Under the pieces are notes generated by a model, which saw only the letters and a list, made by a program, of their open reading frames with translations, searched no databases and had not been told where the DNA came from. Shown here in pieces: positions 42,085 through 50,337 of a stretch of DNA of 64,000 bases. Position 1 is the stretch's first letter. Each line of letters begins with the position of its first letter. Position numbers and translations under genes: made by a program. The DNA is from Bacillus sp. Marseille-Q3570 (GTDB taxonomy: Bacteria; Bacillota; Bacilli; Bacillales; Fictibacillaceae): the NCBI RefSeq assembly GCF_946151055.1, contig NZ_CAMGYZ010000005.1, positions 124,001 through 188,000 on the forward strand, given 5' to 3'.

Positions 42085-43167
42085 ATGTCAGCAGTGAATC
42101 TATCCAACATCACGAAAAGGTTTGGAGATGTGACAGCAGTCAAAGAACTTGATTTGAAAATTAAAGAAGGGGAGTTCTTTACATTCCTCGGTCCAAGTGG
42201 GTGCGGTAAAACAACAACTCTCAGGATGATAGCTGGTTTCTATTACCCTAGTGAAGGAAAAGTGAAGTTCAATGATCGTGACATGACTACGGTTCCACCT
42301 GAGAAACGGAATACGGGCATGGTTTTCCAAAACTATGCCCTTTTTCCACATATGACCGTAGCTGAAAATGTTGCCTTTGGATTAAAAGTACGTAAAATGG
42401 AACGCTCGAAAATCAGAGAAAAAGTAAAAGAGGTTCTCGGAAAAGTCCATTTAGGAAAATTTATCGATCGTCAGGTCAGTCAATTGAGTGGTGGCCAGCA
42501 ACAACGTGTGGCTTTAGCAAGGGCTTTGGTTATCGAGCCAGACATTTTATTGTTGGATGAACCTTTAAGTAACCTCGACGCTAGATTAAGAGATGAAATG
42601 AGGACAGAAATTTTACGCTTACAAAGGGATTATGGCATTACAACCATCTATGTTACACATGATCAAGTAGAAGCATTGTCCATGAGTGATCGTATTGCCG
42701 TTTTTAGTGAAGGTGTTTGTCAGCAAATCGGCACACCGACCGAAATTTACAATGCCCCGGTTAATGACTTTGTAGCGGAATTCATTGGTGAAACGAATCT
42801 ATACAAGGTGGACTATGATAATAATCGTTTTCGATGTGATGACCTTGGGTTAAACATTCATGTGGAAAAACCATTGGATGAACAGCTTAAAACAAACCCG
42901 AACCTGAAAATTTCTATCCGACCAGAAGCGATAAGAGTGAGTAAAGAGGAAATGTCAGGTCCAAATGTGTTGAGAGGGAAAGTTAAAATTGTCCAATTTA
43001 CTGGTGCTGCAGTCCACACCTTGATTGAACTGGCAGAAGGGGTTCAACTGAAAGTCACAACTTTAAACGAGGGTTCATTTACATATCTACAAGAAGGTGT
43101 TGATGTTGTTCTTCAATTACCTCCAGAAAAAATCAGAGTGGTCCCTTCAATGAAGGAGAGATCATAA
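42085..43167 (+). CDS. ABC importer ATPase (FbpC/PotA type)
   Basis: A 360-residue ATPase with Walker A GPSGCGKTTT near residue 36, signature LSGGQQQR near residue 134, Walker B LLLDEPLSNLDA near residue 155 and a C-terminal TOBE-like domain. ATG 42085 follows AAAGGGGAG by 9 bases, so the first 12 codons of the longer frame are not used. It shares one base with the permease gene (TAATG). Confidence 0.93.
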   Translation: MSAVNLSNITKRFGDVTAVKELDLKIKEGEFFTFLGPSGCGKTTTLRMIAGFYYPSEGKVKFNDRDMTTVPPEKRNTGMVFQNYALFPHMTVAENVAFGLKVRKMERSKIREKVKEVLGKVHLGKFIDRQVSQLSGGQQQRVALARALVIEPDILLLDEPLSNLDARLRDEMRTEILRLQRDYGITTIYVTHDQVEALSMSDRIAVFSEGVCQQIGTPTEIYNAPVNDFVAEFIGETNLYKVDYDNNRFRCDDLGLNIHVEKPLDEQLKTNPNLKISIRPEAIRVSKEEMSGPNVLRGKVKIVQFTGAAVHTLIELAEGVQLKVTTLNEGSFTYLQEGVDVVLQLPPEKIRVVPSMKERS

Positions 43168-44852
43168 TGTTGAATGCAGAAAAACGGAAAACTGTCCTGC
43201 TATTGATTCCCATCATATTGGTACTGACAGGGTATGTCCTATATCCTTCGATTGAAACGACAATTGAAAGCTTTCACCGTGATGGTGTTGCAACCATAAA
43301 GAACTATGCGGACTTTTTCGGTTCAAAGTCTTCTTCAAATCTTGAAGCGCTCTGGAATTCTGTTTACATCTCAATTTTATCCGTATTGTTCAGTGCCTTG
43401 ATAGGAGTTCCGCTGGCGTTCATATTCAACCGTTATGATTTTCCAGGCAGGAAGTTTTTTTCTGGAGCAGCAATCATGCCGATTGTGCTGCCTTCTTTAG
43501 TTGGAGTCATGGCATTCATGTTTTTGTATGGAGAAGCTGGGCTTGTGCCGAATGCGATCAAAGACTTGTTCAACCTCTCGAAAGTTCCATTCAGTATCGG
43601 TGGGGTTTCGGGGATCTTGCTGGTTCATGCTTATACAATGTATCCATACTTTTATATGACTTGTTCTTCCGCGATAAACAATATCGATCCATCCCTTGAA
43701 GATGCTGCCTATAATCTTGGTTCTAACCGATGGACTGTTTTTTGGAAGGTGACATTTCCGTTGTTGACCCCAGCTCTTGTAGCAGCTTCTTTACTCGTAT
43801 TCATGGTTTCGATGGCTTCCTTCAGTGCTCCGTTTCTATTAGCGGGAGGTTTCCGGGTACTGAGCCTTCAAATCTACTTTTCGAAAATTAATGGCAACCT
43901 GGAAATGGCGGCTACACAATCAGTCATTCTTTCAGCTGTCTCAATCTCATTTCTGTTATTTATGAGGTGGTTCCAGAATCGCCGTGATTACAGAATGGCC
44001 AGCAAAGGGATCGGAGCTCATAGAAGTGAAGTAAGAAATCCTTTTTTGAAATGGACGATGGTGTTCATCGGTATACTTGCGATGATCATTTTGCTGTTAC
44101 CTCATGCAACTTTATTGGTTTTATCACTGGTACCAGAAGGAACATGGACATGGCAGATATATCCGACAACTTTCAATCTGGAAAACTATATTCTTTTGTT
44201 CAAAGATACTGCTATTTGGGATCCAGTCCGGAATAGTTTATTCATGGCATTTGTTGCATCCCTCGGTTGCTTTGCGTTTGGAATCATCACATCTTATGCT
44301 CTTGTAAAAAGGAAATTCATCGGAAAAAATCTGCTCGACATCCTTGTGATGATCCCCTGGGCTCTACCTGCTACTGTTGTGGGAATGAACTTGATTTTAG
44401 CATTCAATAAACCGACACCATTTTCTTTTGGGCAAACATTGGTAGGTACCTTTTGGATTTTACCATTAGCCTATTTCATACGTTTCATTCCTCTAGTCGT
44501 TAGATCGACCACAGCTGTATTGGAACAATTGGACGACTCCATTGAGGAAGCTGCCCAGAACTTGGGGGCAAAGTGGTTTTACACGTTCCGTAAAATCGTC
44601 CTTCCGATCATTATGCCTGGGGTATTGAGCGGAACCTTGCTTGCCTTTGTCCAAGCTGTTGGAGAATTTCCGACGTCAGTTCTCTTATACACTTTAGGGA
44701 ATCGACCTATATCGATTGAAATCATGAATCAGTTGCGGATGTTCAACCTTGGTCAAGCTGCTGCATATGGCATGATCCAAGTTGGGTTGATCGCAATCGT
44801 ATTGTTTATTTCATATAAGTTCCTGGGTGTGAAATCGGAAAATACAATGTAA
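43167..44852 (+). CDS. Fused ABC importer permease (two domains)
   Basis: A 561-residue permease with two inner-membrane domains in one chain, as in FbpB and ThiP. Each half carries an EAA loop: EDAAYNLGSNRWTVFWKV near residue 182 and EEAAQNLGAKWFYTFRKI near residue 465. Twelve hydrophobic segments are visible. It completes the importer with the two preceding genes. Confidence 0.93.
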   Translation: MLNAEKRKTVLLLIPIILVLTGYVLYPSIETTIESFHRDGVATIKNYADFFGSKSSSNLEALWNSVYISILSVLFSALIGVPLAFIFNRYDFPGRKFFSGAAIMPIVLPSLVGVMAFMFLYGEAGLVPNAIKDLFNLSKVPFSIGGVSGILLVHAYTMYPYFYMTCSSAINNIDPSLEDAAYNLGSNRWTVFWKVTFPLLTPALVAASLLVFMVSMASFSAPFLLAGGFRVLSLQIYFSKINGNLEMAATQSVILSAVSISFLLFMRWFQNRRDYRMASKGIGAHRSEVRNPFLKWTMVFIGILAMIILLLPHATLLVLSLVPEGTWTWQIYPTTFNLENYILLFKDTAIWDPVRNSLFMAFVASLGCFAFGIITSYALVKRKFIGKNLLDILVMIPWALPATVVGMNLILAFNKPTPFSFGQTLVGTFWILPLAYFIRFIPLVVRSTTAVLEQLDDSIEEAAQNLGAKWFYTFRKIVLPIIMPGVLSGTLLAFVQAVGEFPTSVLLYTLGNRPISIEIMNQLRMFNLGQAAAYGMIQVGLIAIVLFISYKFLGVKSENTM

Positions 44853-44870
44853 AAAAGAGGTGAAAGTAAG

Positions 44871-46277
44871 ATGAAAACGTATAAAGAAACGTTTGAAGAG
44901 CAGGACGGATCTTCTTTTCCAGGAAAAACCTTTGCAAACGAATTGTTAATGCCTATATTCCAGGACCAACGTGCCCATTTATTTGAAAGTATGATGAGGG
45001 TTCATCGAGCACATACCATCATGCTTAAAGAACAAGACATCATTTCTAAAGAGGAAGCCGAAAAGATTATTCATGCTGTCGATCAAGTTTCGGTTATGGA
45101 TAGGAAGACAATTGAATATTCAGCTGAATTCGAAGACTTGTTTTTCTTGGTCGAATCTAAAATAGCAGGATTAATCGGTGAAGAGCTTGCGGGTAAGATG
45201 CATATCGCAAAAAGTCGGAATGATATGGGCGAAACGATGTACCGGATGGTGATCCGTGATTATCTGAATGAAGTAATTCAAGAGGTGAAGATGTTAGGTC
45301 ATGCACTGATAACCCAGGCAGAAGACCATGTCAATACGGTCATGCCTGCCCATACCCATACACAGCCTGCCCAACCGACAACCTTCGGGCATTATCTTGT
45401 AGCGATTTCTGATAACCTATATCGGGATTATCAACGGTTGCAGAACGCACTGCTCGTAGTGAATCAGTCTCCAATGGGGGCTTGTGCGATTACTACGACC
45501 GGCTTCAATATCAACCGTGAACGGGTTGCTGAACTTCTTCATTTTGAAGGGGTGGTTGAGAACTCCTATGATGCGATTGCTACAGGGGATTATTTGATAG
45601 AAGCCAGTCAGGTGATCATCAGTCTAATGACGAATATGGGACGCTGGATCCAAGAGTTTTTAAGATTGGCTTCAAAAGAGGTAGGCCTTTTACGGGTATC
45701 GGATGCCTATGTACAAATCAGCAGTATCATGCCCCAAAAAAGGAATCCAGTTTCCATCGAGCATTGCCGCGCGTTGGCAAGCAGTGCAGTAGGAGAGGGC
45801 TTGACTGTCCTTCAAATGATCCATAACACCCCTTATGGCGACATCGTGGATACAGAAGATGATTTACAGCCGCATCTATATAATGGATTCCAAAAAAGCC
45901 TGCGTGTGCTCAAGCTTATGAGAGCAGTCGTATCAACAATGAGTTTCAATTGTGATCGCGCATTTCAGCAAGCTCGCGAAAATATGATTACCATTACAGA
46001 TTTAGCAGATGTCCTGGCAAGGAAATATGATATCCCGTTCAGGAAGGCTCATCATACTGCCAGTCAAATTGCCAAAATGACAGATAGCATAAATAAAGAA
46101 TTATATGAACTCTCGGCAGTAGAAGTCAACCAGTGGATGGAAGAGGTGGAAATTTCGCAAGGGGACTGGGAAGAGGTTGTATGTCCAAAGCATTTCATTG
46201 ATCGACGCAAGGTGACCGGTGGAACGAACGAAATGATCGTAAAAGATATGATTGAAAGAAGAAAGTCACAATGGTGA
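44871..46277 (+). CDS. Argininosuccinate-lyase-like enzyme (fumarase/aspartase superfamily)
   Basis: A 468-residue lyase. The superfamily signature is SSIMPQKRNP near residue 283 (flexible loop with the catalytic Ser). HIAKSRNDMGETMYRM near residue 106 and PAHTHTQPAQPTTFGHYL near residue 158 match ArgH. ArgG is not adjacent and the gene is joined to a ferric-type ABC importer, so a role other than arginine synthesis is likely. Relatives such as EDDS lyase cleave N-substituted aspartates to fumarate and an amine. That catabolic role is inference. Confidence 0.85.
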   Translation: MKTYKETFEEQDGSSFPGKTFANELLMPIFQDQRAHLFESMMRVHRAHTIMLKEQDIISKEEAEKIIHAVDQVSVMDRKTIEYSAEFEDLFFLVESKIAGLIGEELAGKMHIAKSRNDMGETMYRMVIRDYLNEVIQEVKMLGHALITQAEDHVNTVMPAHTHTQPAQPTTFGHYLVAISDNLYRDYQRLQNALLVVNQSPMGACAITTTGFNINRERVAELLHFEGVVENSYDAIATGDYLIEASQVIISLMTNMGRWIQEFLRLASKEVGLLRVSDAYVQISSIMPQKRNPVSIEHCRALASSAVGEGLTVLQMIHNTPYGDIVDTEDDLQPHLYNGFQKSLRVLKLMRAVVSTMSFNCDRAFQQARENMITITDLADVLARKYDIPFRKAHHTASQIAKMTDSINKELYELSAVEVNQWMEEVEISQGDWEEVVCPKHFIDRRKVTGGTNEMIVKDMIERRKSQW

Positions 46278-46436
46278 TTAAAACCGGACGGAATAGGCGG
46301 TAAAGCTGAACGTCCTTTATTACCATTATTTACTTCCTGTTTTATAAATTTTTATAACAACTATAGTCACAATTAGTAAAAATTCGGAGGTGATTGGATA
46401 TTGTTGAGGAATTGTTAGGTAACTTGTCGTTTGCAG

Positions 46437-46461
46437 TTAGTTGATTAGTAAAGTTAACTAA
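46437..46461. promoter_or_regulatory. xylO-like operator upstream of the PIG-L gene
   Basis: TTAGTT (46437-46442) and AACTAA (46456-46461) form a 25-bp inverted repeat, the same length as the Bacillus xylose operator and as the element at 39718-39742. It overlaps a TTGCAG...TTAACT promoter-like pair. Confidence 0.65.
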
Positions 46462-46561
46462 CTGAATTATTGTTTAAAACAAGGAGGTGATTTGGCCGAA
46501 ACGCAGGTTGTAATCGTTTTATGTCTTTCTGAAAATACGATTTTCGAAAGGAGAAATATGA

Positions 46562-49087
46562 ATGTTGCAAAGAAAATGGATGGTTGCCTTAAGTTTATTA
46601 TTGGTACTGACCCTTTTGACCCCTGCTGTTTCAAATGGACAAACAACTCAAGAACAACATGACGAAGAACTTTGGAGTGCTGTAAAGCCTCTTGAAACGA
46701 TAACCAGCTTTTTGAATACAGGGGCTCACCCGGATGATGAACGAAGCCACCTTCTAGCATACTTATCACGGGGGCTAGGGGTACATACTGCTAGCTTGAT
46801 TGCAAACAGAGGTGAGGGTGGTCAAAATGAGATTGGTGAAGAACTCGGAAACGGACTTGGTATTATCCGCTCGAGAGAATTGATTGAAGCTTCAAAGGTT
46901 ACTGGTGTAGAAGTATTTCATTTAAGCCAAACGACCGATGATGAAATCTATGATTTTGGGTTTTCAAAATCACCCGATGAAACATTGCAGAAATGGGGAG
47001 AAGAAGAAACCTATGAACGTTTCATCAGATTGATCCGCACATATAAACCGGACATCGTCATGCCATCCTTCCGAAACGTTGAGTCTCAACATGGCCACCA
47101 TAGAGCAATATCGATTTTGTCACAGAAAGCCTTTGAAGACGCTGCTGATCCTACTGTTTTTCCCGAACAAATTGAAGAAGAAGGCCTCGACACATGGCAA
47201 ATCAAGAAGTTATATTTACCTGCTGAGTCAGAAGACACCGCAACAGTAGGGATTGAGGTTGGTGATTATGACCCAGTATATGATCAGACATATCCTCAAA
47301 TCGGTGAAGAGTCCAGATATCTTCATAAAAGCCAGGGGATGGGTCGAGAAGTTGAACCAGGGTCAGAAATGGTCTATTTGGATCTAGTCAATTCTTCTGT
47401 TGGCGAAATACCAGAACAGGAAGATACAATTTTCGAAGGTATCCCATACGACTTTAATGAATATGCAGATGATTTAAAACGTAGTGATCGAAAAATCAAG
47501 CGCCAGTTAGAAAAACTGCAAGCTGCTCTTGAAAAAGTAATCGAGGCTTATCCAAGTCATCAATCTGTATTGAAAGATACCCACAGTGCCTTAAAGCAAC
47601 TTCATAAAACCGAACGATTTGTAGAGCAGTTCAAATTCAATGAAATTGATAAAAAGGATCTATTACACAGATTGGATGTGAAAGAAGAGCAGTTAGAAAA
47701 TTCCAGTAAAGTCGCATCCCAATTAGAAGTATCGACAAATGTCACCGTTTCTAATTTGACTCAAGGTACAAGTAATGATGTAACCATTACTTTGAAGAAT
47801 AATGGGGATGTTGAGCTTAAAGACGTAACAGCTCATTTGAACTTGCCGGAAGAGTGGGATGTTGTTGGAAGCACGCAAGCTAAGAATCTAGCGCCGGGTG
47901 ACGGACAGACCTTTGACGTTAAAATCCATGTTCCAGAGGATGCTGAGTATTATCAACCTTATGAAGAAAGTGTTTTATCAACTGAAGTAACCTATAAGGT
48001 GGAAGGACAAGTAGTTCAACATAAATATGACCCCGAAGAAACAATAGCAGTTCTCCCAGAGGTTAGTTTGAAAGCGGACCCTGCTAGCATGATTGTCAAT
48101 ACAGCTAAAGAAATGAAGGAAGAAACAATTGATGTGAATGTAACGAATTATTCAAATGGATCGCTGACAGCTGAGGTTTCCTTGTATCTCCCGGAAGGAT
48201 GGGAGGCAGTTGAAAGTCAAACAGTTGTGTTTGGAGAAGATGAAACTTCGAAGAATGTCTCCTTCACCGTAACACCTCCAGAAGGGGCTGAAAATGGAGA
48301 ATTTGAAATCAAACCAGTAGCAGAGGTGGAAGGAAAGAAACTCGATACAACAGTACAAAAGATTTCTTACGATCATATCGGGACCTTTTATTATTTAAAA
48401 GAAGCAGCAATACACGGAGTAGCCTTTGATCTGAACTATCCAGAAGATCTGAAGATTGGATACATTGAGTCCGGATTCGATATGGTAGCCGATCACCTGA
48501 TCAACGCTGGAATGGATGTGACACGTATTTCTGAAGGGGAATTAGCTAATGGAGATCTGTCGCAATATGACACGATCGTGACGGGAATAAGAGCTTATCT
48601 TTCACGAGAAGACTTATTGAACAACAATGCACGTTTATTGGAATATGTTGAGAACGGCGGTCATTTGGTTGTCCAATATAATAAACCATGGGATAACTGG
48701 GATCCAAATGCTACAGCCCCTTATCCGTTGACGATCGGTCAGCCTTCAATTGAATGGCGTGTAACGGATGAAGCATCAGAATATGAGGTCTTACAACCAG
48801 ACCACACCTTACTGAACTACCCAAATGATATTACAGCAGAAGACTGGGATGGTTGGGTACAAGAGAGAGGCCTGTATTACCCAATGGAATGGGATGACGA
48901 TTATGAAACACTTATCAACATGACTGATTTGGATGGAGATACATTCGATGGTGGAATTCTGTACACGGATTATGGTGAAGGAAGCTATGTCTATACTAAC
49001 CTTGTTTGGTACAGACAAATCCAAAATCAAGTACCTGGAGGATATCGTATCTTTACAAACTTGATCAGTTATCCGAAAGCAGAATAA
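46562..49087 (+). CDS. Secreted PIG-L-family deacetylase with NEW3-like and ThuA-like domains
   Basis: An 841-residue secreted protein. A signal peptide (MVALSLLLVLTLLTPAVSNG) is followed by a PIG-L/LmbE N-acetylglucosaminyl deacetylase domain whose zinc residues lie in GAHPDDERSHLL near residue 54 and QHGHHRAI near residue 178. Residues 390-600 hold two beta-rich repeats similar to NEW3 domains. The C terminus (IGYIESGFDMVADHLINAGMD near 640) resembles ThuA/glutaminase-like folds. It probably deacetylates extracellular amino-sugar polymers or glycans. AAAGGAG lies 8 bases before ATG 46562. A xylO-like operator lies upstream. Confidence 0.87.
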   Translation: MLQRKWMVALSLLLVLTLLTPAVSNGQTTQEQHDEELWSAVKPLETITSFLNTGAHPDDERSHLLAYLSRGLGVHTASLIANRGEGGQNEIGEELGNGLGIIRSRELIEASKVTGVEVFHLSQTTDDEIYDFGFSKSPDETLQKWGEEETYERFIRLIRTYKPDIVMPSFRNVESQHGHHRAISILSQKAFEDAADPTVFPEQIEEEGLDTWQIKKLYLPAESEDTATVGIEVGDYDPVYDQTYPQIGEESRYLHKSQGMGREVEPGSEMVYLDLVNSSVGEIPEQEDTIFEGIPYDFNEYADDLKRSDRKIKRQLEKLQAALEKVIEAYPSHQSVLKDTHSALKQLHKTERFVEQFKFNEIDKKDLLHRLDVKEEQLENSSKVASQLEVSTNVTVSNLTQGTSNDVTITLKNNGDVELKDVTAHLNLPEEWDVVGSTQAKNLAPGDGQTFDVKIHVPEDAEYYQPYEESVLSTEVTYKVEGQVVQHKYDPEETIAVLPEVSLKADPASMIVNTAKEMKEETIDVNVTNYSNGSLTAEVSLYLPEGWEAVESQTVVFGEDETSKNVSFTVTPPEGAENGEFEIKPVAEVEGKKLDTTVQKISYDHIGTFYYLKEAAIHGVAFDLNYPEDLKIGYIESGFDMVADHLINAGMDVTRISEGELANGDLSQYDTIVTGIRAYLSREDLLNNNARLLEYVENGGHLVVQYNKPWDNWDPNATAPYPLTIGQPSIEWRVTDEASEYEVLQPDHTLLNYPNDITAEDWDGWVQERGLYYPMEWDDDYETLINMTDLDGDTFDGGILYTDYGEGSYVYTNLVWYRQIQNQVPGGYRIFTNLISYPKAE

Positions 49088-49128
49088 AATTAGAGTGGTC
49101 AAATAAGGTTTTAAAGAAATGCTTAATA

Positions 49129-49156
49129 AAAGAGGTCGAATTTTGACCTCTTTTTT
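49129..49156 (+). terminator. Terminator after the PIG-L gene
   Basis: AAAGAGGTC pairs perfectly with GACCTCTTT around GAATTTT, followed by T residues. Confidence 0.92.
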
Positions 49157-49298
49157 ATAATCTAACTTATCGTGGTACAAGATTACTTTGGAGGAATTTA
49201 TCATAATTAGTAGAAATTAAATAATATATGATTATATCTCCAAAATTCAGAATAATCAGACTAAAAGGGTCGGAATACTATATGGGAAGGGTGTTAAA

Positions 49299-50258
49299 AT
49301 GTACGTTTTTTTGGATGCGGAATATATTTCAAAGGATCCTTTCTTTAAATCCATTCACCACAAACTTCTACTAAAACTGGCAAAAGACAAGCAACTGAAA
49401 ATCCTAGTCTATGAATCAAACATTTCTAAGATTCAAAGAAAATACAAAAGACAATTAGAGAATCTATTGAATGAATTAAGTCCTAAGATGAAAAATCTAC
49501 ATTCGCTCATTAAAGATACAACTCCGATTATTTCGTCATCAAAGTTAAAAGAATACAATGCTCAAATAGAGTCGTACTATGACAATTTGCTATCAAGAAA
49601 AGTTTTAAACCTAATCCCTTACTATAGCAATATCACCCCAGATTTAGTAACAAAAGGGAATTTCAAACAATTTATCCCCTGGCTATCCTATATCCAATTT
49701 TTAAAACAGAATAATATCCAACATGCTTACTTTATAACAGAAAATAAGGAAATTGATCAGTATATCCGTCATACTCCTTTTGAAGACCTTGAAATCACCA
49801 TTTACTCATCCATAACACAAATGATGAAAAAATGTCATGATATTCGAATGCTTAAGCAGCCAATCGATGAATTGGATTTAGAGTATTCAACTAAGGCAGA
49901 GAAGAACCGCTATTTGTCTAATGTAATTATTCTTAACTTTGCTGAAAACATTGAGCAAGAGTTTCGACATTATTTATTTGCTCACCAATCAGAAGCTTCC
50001 AATGATTGGAATATAAAATTATTGTTGGAGGGACTGCATTTAGAAATAACTTTGTTAGTAGATACTGTTCTAATCGAAGGAAGAATAGTAGTCGAAACAG
50101 AAACACAAAAAGATACACCATTGAAACAACCAATATTCAGCGGTGCAGCTTCTAGTGAAATAAAAGAGGAAACTAAGTATTGGATGAGTATTACGATGGA
50201 ACTCACAAAACAACTCGAGGGGCAGAATTTCGAAGTACATGAAATTAAGCCGATTTAA
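49299..50258 (+). CDS. PIN-like domain (DUF4935-type) protein
   Basis: A 319-residue protein with an N-terminal VFLDAEYISKDPFF that resembles the first acidic motif of PIN-like DUF4935 proteins (usually D-T-N). A second conserved-looking acidic region is ITENKEIDQYI near residue 147. The middle is a charged helical insert (residues 40-90). Such proteins are thought to be RNases or effector-like nucleases, often in accessory islands. It is 79 bases upstream of the PrpR-type gene in the same direction. Confidence in catalysis is low because the acidic triad is not clearly complete. Confidence 0.6.
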   Translation: MYVFLDAEYISKDPFFKSIHHKLLLKLAKDKQLKILVYESNISKIQRKYKRQLENLLNELSPKMKNLHSLIKDTTPIISSSKLKEYNAQIESYYDNLLSRKVLNLIPYYSNITPDLVTKGNFKQFIPWLSYIQFLKQNNIQHAYFITENKEIDQYIRHTPFEDLEITIYSSITQMMKKCHDIRMLKQPIDELDLEYSTKAEKNRYLSNVIILNFAENIEQEFRHYLFAHQSEASNDWNIKLLLEGLHLEITLLVDTVLIEGRIVVETETQKDTPLKQPIFSGAASSEIKEETKYWMSITMELTKQLEGQNFEVHEIKPI

Positions 50259-50337
50259 TCTTTTTTCATTTGGAATTCTTATCTATAGAAAATTCACGGT
50301 AAATTAGCCATCAACTTTAAAAAGGGGATTTATAAAT

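Noticed and set aside
44871-46277. Arginine biosynthesis argH
   Set aside because: No argG nearby and linkage to an ABC importer; kept as ArgH-like only.
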